A stretch of DNA of 64,000 bases, from assembly GCF_009730915.1 (NCBI RefSeq), contig NC_052488.1:22438305-22502304 (forward strand). The letters are read 5' to 3'. The notes beneath the pieces were generated by a model. That model saw only the letters and a list, made by a program, of their open reading frames with translations. It was not told the origin of the DNA and did not search any database. The position numbers were made by a program, and so were the translations under genes. This document shows, piece after piece, positions 13,701-25,121 of the stretch. The DNA is from Dioscorea cayenensis subsp. rotundata (lineage: Eukaryota > Streptophyta > Magnoliopsida > Dioscoreales > Dioscoreaceae). How positions within the stretch are numbered: position 1 is the first letter of the stretch; each line of letters opens with the position of its first letter.

Positions 13701-16700
13701 GCAATTTCCGAGCTACATTGACTCTAGATTTTTTAGTCTTCTTGAAGTTTTTTCCATCCCTAGTTAAAGCTCTGTTCAGCCTCAAAGTACTCAATCAAAT
13801 GTGCATTTTCGACCACATAACTTGCTCTACACCCTGCTATGTTGCCACCATTTATTATACAGTAATAAGCACACCTACGCCTTCAAAATAAGTCTTCACT
13901 TTGCTGCCATAAGAAAGGTGCCTCAAGTAGCATTTTAAGAAAACCCTTTTCTACTTGTTCACACGCTTCAATTTTATATAACTTAGCACCTCCAAACACT
14001 CGACAGGCTTCTGCAGTCTGCCAACTTTTAGCATATATCCACTTAAATAAGACCTTGGTATTTCTTATCTTTGTTGCCTCAATACCTCGACTTTACATAT
14101 CCCTTTGGCTTATCTTCACTCTAGCATCTTTAGAAGTGTTTTGCTTCCGTGCCTTGGGCGTCCCTCCATCATTGCAATGATTGAGATACACTGCCTTGAT
14201 ATTCCCCAACTTTTCATAATTCCGTCATATTTCACTCATTTTAGATGCTTGTCTCCCATCTTTTTCCTTTATTGAAACTTGTAAGATAGTACCATGGCCC
14301 AAACAATTCCCTTGACTCTAGTTCCTTGACACTCCATCACTTGAATCCTCGCCCACAATATATGTCCTTAATAGCCATTTTAAAAACCCAACCTTGAATC
14401 TTGCTTCTCATGTTCCAATAATCGTCACACAACAATCAAAGCCCCATGTGGTTTGAGCTTCTCCCACTTCCACTCACGCCTTGTACAACATTGTCCAAGT
14501 TCCTTAATAACTCAATCTTTACATGGTTAATTTATTACTCAACTTCTCTCTTCAATTTCCCTTGTAAAGAATATCGCCTATTCAGTGCCTTGGTCACTTC
14601 ACTATTTATCCTAAATAGCATCCAACCGGTCTCTAATCTTTTTGCTTGTGGTTGCACAACTCCTACACTCTGCTTGAACTTCAAGCACTGCACTAGATAG
14701 TTTTCGTATTGGTCTTTACTATGAGTTCGTAACCTTAACTTAAATCTTTGACTTATCACATCACTGGCACCCCCATGGATCCCAAATATGAGGATCCCTG
14801 TAGGACTTGTTCTTATCGGGATAAGCGTACCTGCATTTGGGACTTCCTTAGTAGAGGTCCCTAAAGTAAGGGTTCTCACAGTTACTTACATGCCTAAACT
14901 CATGAAGTGATCAACCATTTGTAAATACAAAATGCCGATTAAGATAAAAGTAGTCTCAGAATAAACATGTTTCATCTTATAATTAGCGCAAAAAACCATC
15001 TGCTAAATCAATATAACCATAAGATCACTTACCTATGTGGGGATTTGCTGATTCATGAATGACAAATGCAAGGGAGAAGCCAACCTGCAAAGCAAAAAGT
15101 CTTTTGCCATCAGCATTAATTGCGTCAATAAACAAGAAAAGTAAAGGTATCCACAGAGAAATGTTACCCCTATAAGGACACCAATCTCAATTCCGAAAAA
15201 TAATGTTGTAATGCAAGTAATTGTCCAAAGAAGAAAATCCTTCTTATTCACGCGCCACAAGAACAAAGCTTCTTCATAATCCACCTACATATTAAACATT
15301 TTGAACTTAATCACAACATGAATCTTCATCATCAATGAAATAAACTGGGTCTTGTACACTAGGATGGATCAATATAACTAGAGAACACTGATTGTGACCA
15401 AGCGTTTTTGTATGAGAAGACTTGAAAATGGAGTTAATGAAAACATTGGCTATAATGAGCTTTGATGAGATGGTCAAGTGCCAACGAGACTTCAAATCCA
15501 CCAATGTAACTACCGACCAAATGCATAATAGAAATTATGTGCACACCTTCATGAGCTGCTGCTTAACATCTTATTGCGAGCAAATGACTCAGAGGTGGAA
15601 ACAACAGTAGCTAAGCTGACAGTAAAGGACAATAATGCCCACTCGCTGTGCAACTTGTACAGTTCAGCTGACTTCATCAATATAATTTTGAGTGGAAAAA
15701 GGAAATTATAGATGAAAAGTCTACGCTATTGTGAATTTTGGCAAGGCAGTTATTGATTCTTACCAGACCCACCACAGCAGATATCACAATGGCAGCCAAT
15801 GCGCACTGAAATGGATACAAACAAAATACCTGGTAAGCAGATGTATTGTTGGTGGCAAAAAAGTGGAAAAATATTATGATAAGATTATAAACAATTTAAG
15901 GACATATTACATGCCTTTTTCTTATCATTTACATTTACCAGATATTTCATAACATATAATTTTGTTGCCCAATTTATTCTACCATTTCTGTATAATTTAA
16001 TAAATTTTTTCCTATTTTTTTTTTCTTTCAATATTAGAATAGTCCTCATGCTCTATAATAGTCTTTTCAACAACATGGTAAAAATCTTCTGATCTTTACC
16101 AGCCCCATAGGTATTATTTTCATTCCAAGAGTTCATGAAAACATTACATTCACTGTTCAGTTTTTAGCATCATACCACTTGTGTGTTTCATTGCACAAAG
16201 CCTGTGAGCCCTTCAAATAAAGATTTTATGATTTCAGAGTCTATTAAAGCTAACATTACAACTTGCAATTATAAGACTCACAGTACAAAAGTGGTTAACC
16301 AGTATACGGGAAACTAAGGATCCAAAACTCTACTATGATATATGCATAGATTTATCAAACATTCCACATCAAATGTTGCCACCTTGTGAGATGTGTGCAT
16401 AGAAATCATTTGAACTAACATATAGCATTGTACAGGTACCGTTCACATCCCTTCTTTTGACATGTTTCCCTAACTCAGATCTAGTTTCTTGACCACTTAA
16501 TCATGTTTCACACAAAGGCACTACATATGACTGATCCAATTCAAACCTCACTAGGGTATTGTCTGCATATGTATCTTGTACCTGCAAATGAAATCTACCG
16601 AGGTTTCACATCTTGGCGCAGAATAAACAAACATGTGACTTAGAACTCGTCATCTCATTTTTATCTTCATTTATTTAAGAGAAGAATAAGCATAGTTTAC

Positions 16701-19700
16701 TATTGTTTGCAAAATTAAATCGAACCACTAGGAATTTTCACTTTTAAAAAGCTTTTTTCATTGATCCCATGGTTTCAGCATGAACAAACTAAAGATGTCC
16801 GTAAGAGTAATCAGCAATACAGCTAGTTGATTGATCAACAATATAATGAAATACGCCACCTGTGGTATTTCTTCAAATAATGGTGTCAAAAACAAAAGGG
16901 CACATGCCATAATAATTCCCATTATAATTCCAGACAACCCAGTTTTTGCCCCACTCTCATGGTTTACAGCTGACCTAGAAAAAGAACCTGCATTCATAAT
17001 ATTACAAATATGTCTATAAAGGACGCAAAGGTTCAATTCAAATGTTTTACATAGTCAAGTACTTAAAGAAGATATATGGATACACCATACATCCTTAAAC
17101 ATTTACCTGTAGTAGGGTATGCAGAAAAAAATGAACCACAAATATTTGCAACACCAAGACCAAATAACTGTCAGAAAAAAAACGAAGAGTATTGATTAGT
17201 TTCTATGCAAAAGCTTTAAGTACTTACTCAGATATTCCGTCAGTTACACTAAACATAACTTTCAAGATAGCCCTCATCATTTTTAATTTACTCCACGAAG
17301 TAAACTTTTATCTTATTCAACCAAGCAATTTCAAAAGGGATAAGGTTCCCAACCATAGGCAAAAGTGTGGCAACACAATGGAACAAAACTATAGTGGTCT
17401 TGTTGTTCATTTGTCATCTCTCAGAATCTAAAATCCTTTTGTCTTCCTAAATAAGGACACACATCTCATGTCATCTGATAAACAAATCTCATGTATCCAA
17501 TTCACGATCAAATATTAATGTTCAAATGCTTTTAATATAAATTAATTGCAAAATAAATAAAAAATACTCCATAACCATAAATCATACTATATAAATGTGA
17601 TTTCCTCTATGATAAACTCTATGCGTTTGTATCAATATTGACATGTAGAGGTTAGAAAGCTTTCAATACCTTCTCATCAGCCAATGGCAGATTATGGCCA
17701 TATAGAACTTTGAACTTATATAAGACTGGGCAGATAATAGAAACAAAAAAAATATTAAAAAAGTCATTGCTCATAAGAAGAACTTACTTCTTGATTTGAG
17801 TCCAATTCATACCCATTCTTCGCTGCCAAAGCTTTAGCAATCCCTACTGACTCCTGTAATTTTAGAATAATAGAAAAAGAAATTATTGACAGTAGTGAAA
17901 CAGAAATGAAGAAAGTACAGTATTTAAAGTAATTTGATGTGCTATACCAAAATGGCAACACCAGTGATCAGCATTGCAGTTGGGACCAGAGATTGTGCAT
18001 ACTGAAACTCTTTAGGAATGGAGAATTTTGGAAGGCCTTGTGGTATCTCACCAACCTAAGAAATGAATCATAACACAAATATCAATCTTCCTACAATAAA
18101 AGGGGTATTTTAAATAATAATTTTCCTGCTTTATGCATTCACCTAAACTACAGGTTAGAGGTTTACACCAGCTAAGAAATGCAGTCAAATTCAAACCAAC
18201 GTATAAACGCATGGCGTGCAATTTATTATTATCCAATTCCTAGATAAGAACTTAATTACAAAAATACGCTTGATGGATTTTAGTTCCATTGTTCAATTTG
18301 TAAAGAGTAATGAGACCCCACAGAATATGTACAAAGTAGGTTTAACTTTCCAACTCTTTCATAAACATTGACTTTTTCTCAAGATCGCCAATATCATGAT
18401 CTCGAGATGGATGGTTATAAATGAGTTGGGAAGTCTATTTAGTAAAACTAGTTTGTACAAAAATACATTACTCGTAAGTTAATCGTGTAACATGGTTTGA
18501 TTCCACCAAAAAGACACCAGCTATCAACAATAAAGAATTAATGGCCAAGGAGTAACCATGACCCTCTTGGCTAAGGAGTTTTGTGTAATTTCTCAAAGAA
18601 TAACTACTTGCACTAACCACATAGTATTTTATATTACAAAATCCCTGCAATTGATGCGCGAAGTAATTCTAATGAAGATCTTTCAAATATTTTCAAGATG
18701 CATTTCATAAAGAAGAAGCCAAAAAACTGACTGGTTTGTAATTTTTTTACCCTTTGCATTTAAAGACTTATGGATATTATTGGACAAAAGAATATATATC
18801 ACGCATAGCCATGCAGTATTTGAGAACTTAACATAAAATGAAAAGATGGCTAACCACAGAAATTGAAGGTGGATGAAATATTTTCACAAAAGCTGTACCC
18901 AGCACAACTGCTGTAAGAGGCCCTGATGCTCTCAGAAATCGCAAGCTCTTTCTTGATTTACCCTTTGATGTCAAACATGAAAGAATTGAGATTCAGGTCC
19001 TGGCATCTTGAAGATGGATATAAATGAAATAAAGATCCTACCCAATGTTTCATTGTGAGAAGAATTCCAAGCATAGCAAAACCCATCACAAAAGGGGGCC
19101 AAGAGAACTACAAAAAGAAACTGCCACAAAGGGTTAATGACAGCAGTTATCATAACTAGTAAATCATTCTCCCCAATAAGGCAAAGGAAATCAGTAACCA
19201 ACCACGAAAAAATAAGTATAAAACAACAACATGGCCAATTATTACTTCTTGTCAAAAGACAAAAAGCCAACCAATGAATGTCATGCCAAGATAGACTATA
19301 AATGATCTCATCTCCAAACAAAAATAATTTAAATAAAATAATGGAACACCATAATCTTTATGGCGTTTAAATATGACAAGAGGTTTTACAAAATCAAAAG
19401 ATGCAAATTAGTTTAATTTTATGGTAATGGAAAAATGAAATAAGTAACAAATCTGATAAACTATAATCCATATTCTCGATGAGTAACATAAAGCAGAGCA
19501 ATAGCATAACACTAGGTCTGCCCTCTCGTGGTGCTCAAAGTAACCAAATTCCCCTAGCTGACCTATTTTTATCCCTTGAACTGATTGGTCTAATTTTTGA
19601 ACTTTTTAAAATTAAGCAAGCTTCTATTGTCCCTTGGTTTCTCCACGAAGAAAAAGAATATTAATATAATAGTTGTAACTCTAATATGTTTGTTGTTATC

Positions 19701-21653
19701 CTATGATCTATAAAAGAAAAAACATATAAACAATTATTAATTTGTCAACATCACGTGAAAAGCATACATCACTTGCTCCATCAATTATGCTCCTGATAAG
19801 TGGTATTATTTCGCTGCTTCGAACAATATTGTATCCCAAGAAATATTTTGCCTGGGACAATGCAATTACAATGGCTGAAGCAGTGGTAAAGCCAGAAATG
19901 ACGGAGTGGCTAATGAAACGAATTAGCCATCCGAGCCTGCAGCAAGTTTCAACAAATGGAGTGGTTTAGGGGTAATAATAAAAGAATAGATAAAAAGAGC
20001 ATGTATCGTAGTTTCTAGCCGTATCAAACTGAATTCAAAACAATGAATACATAAGCTTCTAGCAAAGGATCCTAAAATAAAACTACAGTCACCAGGAACA
20101 AATGTGGCTAATGAAACTGATTAGCCACCCAAGCCTGCTGTAAGCTTCAAGGATTGAGTGGTTTAGGAGTAATAATAAAAAGAATAAATTAAAGAGAGCA
20201 TGAATAGTAATTTCAAGCTATATCAAACTGAAATCAAAAGAATGAATAGACAAAATTCTAGCAAAGGAAAGGATCCTAAGTAAAAATACAGTTACCAAGA
20301 AGAATCTGGGGTTGTTGCAAAACCAACAAGTTTAGACATCAACACAAACTTATTACACAGTCCTATATATCCAGATCTGGTTTGAACTGAGAGTTCATTG
20401 TGATATATAATATTGCATGGACAATTATGACAGACATGAACATTTATAGATGATACTATAATGCAGAATCAAGCTGCAGATAACCACAAGCACAGTAAAA
20501 ACAAAAAAACAAAAAAGAAACAGAAGAAAGAAAATGATCACATACCTTAACAATCCCATTAGACATTCCAACACCCCAACCATAAATGCCAATAATATAG
20601 CGAGTTCCGTGTATAGCTCATCTGAGGAATGAACAATCCCACCCAATACATTAGAGACTAAAAGAGATACAAGTGCCACTGGACCAATTGCAAGCTGTCG
20701 CGATGAACCAAATATAGCATACACAAAAATAGGGACCAGGCCAGAGTCTGTACCAGAAAAACACATTGAAACATTAGAGACAATTGACCAACCTATGTAA
20801 TTAGAAAAGGGTTCTGATAAGAATGATGACAATAAAAGGTAGCAAAAACAAGACTCACATAGCCCGTAAATTGGATGAAGCCCTGCTAACTTTGCGTATG
20901 ACATCGACTACACATTTGCATTAAATAAACCAATTAGTTGATTCTTTTTTCACAATTCATGCCAACACTACAACTGTTATATTGATAGAGAAAAAAGACA
21001 ATTAAGAACCACATCCAAATCAATACATTAACAGCATTAAAAACAGGTTTCAAGATTAGATTACTGAAATATCACCCACTACTACCTCTGCATTTCATGA
21101 TTTGCATAAGTAAAAAGATAACAAGGTACAAAGGCCTATTGTTGCATTTGAAAAAAAAAAAAAAAATCTACAAAGCAACTACCTCAAAAAAATCAAAAGA
21201 AATTCAAGAATAATTTGTTCCTTCATTTCCTTTCGTTTAATTTCCAATCCTAATTTCATGCATTCATCCTCCTTTTAGTTAAGTTAACCTCACATCTCTT
21301 CCAATTTAAACAAACCTTAAATCAATCACAAATCCAAGAACTGCAAAGAAACGAAGAACAACGAGAACCGATGCTACCTGAGGAACGAGCATAACTCCAA
21401 CGGTGATGCCAGCCATGAGATCGACTTGGAGGTAATCCTTCACACGATAACTCCGGATCCAGCGTGCGCAAGGGAGAAACAAGTCCACCCACTCAATAGC
21501 CGACATCGCCCGGAGCCTCGAAACCCATCCTCCGATCCAGGATTCGGAGGGAAGAGCCGCAGCCGAAGCCGAAGTCGAAGGATGCTGCAAGGGTATGATC
21601 TTCACAGCCCTGGAACCAGAGGAGCCATAGGTCGCCGACGACTCCTCCATCAC
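10765..21653 (-). CDS. SULTR4: Vacuolar sulfate transporter, SULTR4 type
   Basis: A SLC26/SulP transporter. SULTR4 members export sulfate from the vacuole to the cytosol. Coding exons in gene order are 21653-21378, 20907-20859, 20747-20546, 19936-19768, 19107-19042, 18962-18855, 18055-17948, 17853-17788, 17167-17107, 16987-16860, 15805-15764, 15284-15168, 15084-15033, 11648-11510, 11395-11307, 11190-11114 and 11028-10765. All junctions are in phase and give 670 residues. The N-terminus has [11 protein letters not shown], like SULTR4. SulP landmarks are [45 protein letters not shown] and [20 protein letters not shown] domain covers about residues 515-645 with [10 protein letters not shown] near 560. 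Intron 13 (3.4 kb) holds an LTR fossil and intron 3 a copy of part of exon 4. TATTTATA at 21811-21804 may be the TATA box. Complete and apparently functional. Confidence 0.96.
11879..14880 (-). mobile_element. LTR-retrotransposon fossil (solo-LTR-like) in SULTR4 intron 13
   Basis: A ~3.0 kb block differs in composition from the flanking intron: pyrimidine-rich on the plus strand, purine-rich on the minus. It begins TGTCATGG and ends GGTTCTCACA, giving the TG...CA ends of an LTR. It is flanked by GTTAA (11874-11878) and GTTAC (14881-14885), a nearly matching 5-bp target duplication. I see no gag, protease, reverse transcriptase or integrase frame, so a long solo LTR or a non-autonomous derivative is the best reading, probably of Ty3/gypsy kind. 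It contains a 34-bp direct repeat (12199-12232 and 12329-12362). It looks old and non-functional. Family and ends are inferred. Confidence 0.55.
19906..20302 (-). repeat. Tandem duplication copying the start of SULTR4 exon 4
   Basis: Two ~197 bp copies lie at 19906-20100 and 20104-20302, clearly alignable over their full length with scattered substitutions and small gaps. The first spans the last ~165 bases of intron 3 and the first 31 bases of exon 4 (minus strand). The second carries its own AG acceptor (boundary 20134|20135) and a diverged copy of the exon start. A possible GT donor follows at 20093|20092. Confidence 0.88.
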
Positions 21654-21779
21654 CCCTCGAGAAGGACGGAATTCGAATGGAAGAGGAATCGATGATGGTT
21701 TTACATGAGGGTTTGCTTGATGGTTTAGAGAAGGAGATGAAGAGGATGTATCTGGACGGCAAATGGGGAGAGTGATGGT

Positions 21780-21828
21780 AACGTGGGACTAATGAATTCC
21801 GGGTATAAATAGAACTTAAGAATTTTGA

Positions 21829-21859
<31 letters not shown>

Positions 21860-23637
21860 TTATGAACGTTGAACCTATTTTAAAACAAAATCCTTTATTT
21901 TTTATTTATTTTTTAAATAGGTTCCGTTTCTTATTTTGGTTTTCTCTTTGATTTAAGATTTTCTTTGAATTAAATTGATTGGAGCTAGGATTATTATATT
22001 GATGGTTGGGGTTTATTTTTGAATTTTATTTTAAATTATTAGATTTTTATTTATTTATTCTGCCGCCAAAATAAAGCGTTGCAAAATGTGGGGCCCGGTC
22101 CTTGTACTCGTCACCCAATTAATTGCTGATTGAAGGTTCCTGGTGGCCACCCAATCATTTTTTTTCCTTATCTACTTATGTTTCGTATTTTTTTAACTTT
22201 TTCTTACAATAGATTTTTTCTTATTCAAATGCAAATTTAGGCAAAAAATACAAAATTTTCAAATCCATCTGCCTCAAATTATATGTAGCTTTAAATTTTA
22301 ATTATTTTCAAATTATCTACAACTAAGCACTAACTTAATAATGTTTTATATAAATATCTCAAAATTATTTATTGTATTTTCAATTGTATAACGAAAATAA
22401 CATGCTATTGAATAGTGGTATGTATAAAGTGGATGAAGTTCTTGTAACTAGGCAATGTGGTACTAAACAATATAGGAATATTTTAAAAACTAAATTGGGC
22501 CCAATATACATGGGCCTCCAACAAAAAGATCTTGATCTAATATGAAATGGCTTTCCAATGCTTTGTTTGATGCTCCCATGTCACGAAATAACTTCTTTCT
22601 ATTTCTGAAACTTTTATACTTCAAATAAGTTTCACATAGGATCAATAACTTGTAGGCTCTTCATGAAACAATATTAATTGCTTGAGATGCTCGCTTCCAT
22701 CGTCAAGAATTTGTTTAGGTTATTGTTGTGGAGCACGTATCTCAACAATCTCTACGTGATAATCATGATAGATGTTAATTAGGTTTAGACACACTAAGCA
22801 GATATATAGTATAACATACTAATTAAGCAGGTAAAGCATATTGCTAATTAGCTAGATAAATAAACTAAGCATCTGGATCTCATTACTAATTAAGAACTTG
22901 CATTAATTAAACAATAAGATGCAACAAGCCAAACAAGAAAATGTAACATCAGGGAAGTTGCCACCATCTAGCTTTCTCTATTGCTCTTCAGACGTTTTTT
23001 TATTTTTATTTTTTTATAATTCTATGAAAAGATTGCATTTAATATTTTTTAAAAAGTTCTCACATAGAATACATTTTGAGTCTGGAGAGGTGTATTTTAT
23101 TTTAGTTTTTCTTTTTGAATGTTACTTTCATGATTAACTTTGTAAAATTGTTGTTTCTGAAGAGGAACTGATTCATCCTGTTGTTTTTAGTTTGGTGTCT
23201 CCTTGATGATAGATGGATCAGTTGATATGCTTAAGGACATGTTTTGTTTATGAAGAGGGAGTTGCAAACTTTAGCAATTTGATTTAGCTATATCCTCAAG
23301 GCATACATGGATTAGGTGGCATAAGTTGTTAATCTTGACTGAGAGTGGAACTTATTCTTTTGCTGTGTTAGTCTAAGCCCTATAATTTTTCTGTATTGTT
23401 TGTTTCTACTCAGTCATGATAACATGTGCTTTTCAACTTTGTTGCTTGCCAAACTTTTTGAAAAAAATGTTGCTTGCCAAACTCTCTTGACTCTGTTTTT
23501 AAATTGATGGGGGAGGTTTATTCTATTTTTTAAATTTCTATTTTCAGAAACTGCTTCACTTTGCATGCCCCTCTAGCATGTGGTTTTGTTTGTTTCATTC
23601 CTCTAGCTATTTGATGGGAGAGGTTTATTCTATTTTA

Positions 23638-23668
<31 letters not shown>

Positions 23669-24880
23669 TGCTTCTTATTAGCCATCAAGATTTTGTTTTG
23701 CCTTCTCATTGTTTAACCTGGTATTTTTTTTATTCACTAAACTAGACTATGTTTCTCTGATGTTCTAAATGTTGAGCAACTTTTCTTTTCAATAGCTCTA
23801 GATATAACACAAAGGCTTGCAGGAAGTGATTCTAAAGCAGATGTAACAACCAGTTATCCATTTGGTGTTAAAACTGTTCTAAACTTTGTTCTTATTTTTC
23901 TTCTGTAATTTGAAAGTAAACAGTAAATACTATTGTGTGATGGCAGGACCTAACTATTAGGATCAACATATCAGATGCCATTAGTGAGGCCAAACTTGCC
24001 GAACATTTTGGCTTGCTGTGCATGGTAGCACATTAATAGGAAGTTTATGTGAGTAAGCATTCAACTCTCCTTCCGTTTTAATATATTTTCTTTACTATGT
24101 CTCAGTTTTAGGAGTTGTTTGGTCGACAGTAACAACAAATATAATGTAATTTTTTAACATATAAGTGAAAAAAATCTTATATTTGACTTGCTGTGAAATG
24201 TTAAAGCAAATCACATCTCAGTCCAATTTTACAGTTATTCTGTAATTGAAAGTTGAGATCAATGAAATGTTATGAAACTTTCTTATTACAATCACCATCT
24301 TAGTATATTTATTATGTTATAAACTATAAGAAAAATAATGTTATTGCTATATCATAAACTCTAATTTGTATTACCTTTTAAATGAAATCTCTAATTTATT
24401 TTAAATTATATTAGATACAATTGTGTTTGAAATTTAAATTCTAATAAATATATTAAATATAGTGATACAAGTTATTATTTATGTATATAATGAAAGGGCT
24501 TTCAGTTCATCGATAACCTCGCATGTACTTTCTCGTAGTGGTTTTATCCATCTTGTCAAAATATATATATACATATGTAAAATATTAAAAGCACTTATAC
24601 ATATATTTTTAATGTTATATATCACTATTAATTTTATTAATGTATCGAATAGATGATATATTAAATTCATTATTCCAAAATAATTATAATAATAATTCAA
24701 TATACATGTTACATACCCGTCTTTTATCAAATAAATATTCCTATAGTTCTGACTTCTGAGCACGTTTTCTATTCAAAATTCAACAGCGCCGGGGGCATGA
24801 ATCCTATCTCAACCGTCCATCCCCATCTATTGCATCTCTGCCGTCCATTTTACCAATAAAAGAATACAAACCTCTGACCC
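21780..24880. other. Intergenic region between SULTR4 and OGDH
   Basis: The SULTR4 upstream region (TATA-like at 21804-21811), then an (ATT)n run at 21831-21859, AT-rich DNA, GGGCCC-containing boxes near 22498-22514 and a (TA)n tract at 23646-23669. Parts of 23.1-24.1 kb have the T-rich texture of introns. Apart from the possible remnant listed separately I see no gene. Confidence 0.5.
23790..24040 (+). pseudogene. Possible gene remnant (two exon-like segments)
   Basis: Two codon-like stretches are separated by a T-rich segment ending in a TGGCAG acceptor-like site. The first reads LDITQRLAGSDSKADVTTSY (about 23800-23860) and the second, from about 23947, reads DLTIRINISDAISEAKLAEH before a stop. 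They resemble exons of a decayed or partly copied gene, but I do not recognise the family and there is no start or complete frame. Chance is possible. Confidence 0.25.
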
Positions 24881-25121
24881 TCTCTCCCCCCCGTTGTAAA
24901 CGAGCGTCCTCACTTCCCTCCGAGATTCTCCTCTTCTTCTTCGTCTCAGGTTCGATCTCCTCTGAAAATTTCCATTTTTTTTTCCTTTATAATTTCAATA
25001 AATAAACATAAAAAAAAAAGTTTTATATTCATTTTAGAAATCCATTAATCGATGTTTTGATTCCCAAAAATCAGTTTTATTTATTTATTTATTTATTTTT
25101 GTTTGGAAAAAATCGAGCAGG

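Noticed and set aside
14535-14879. 114-codon minus frame in SULTR4 intron 13
   Set aside because: Lies wholly in the LTR-like block and resembles no retroelement protein, so it is treated as non-coding LTR sequence.
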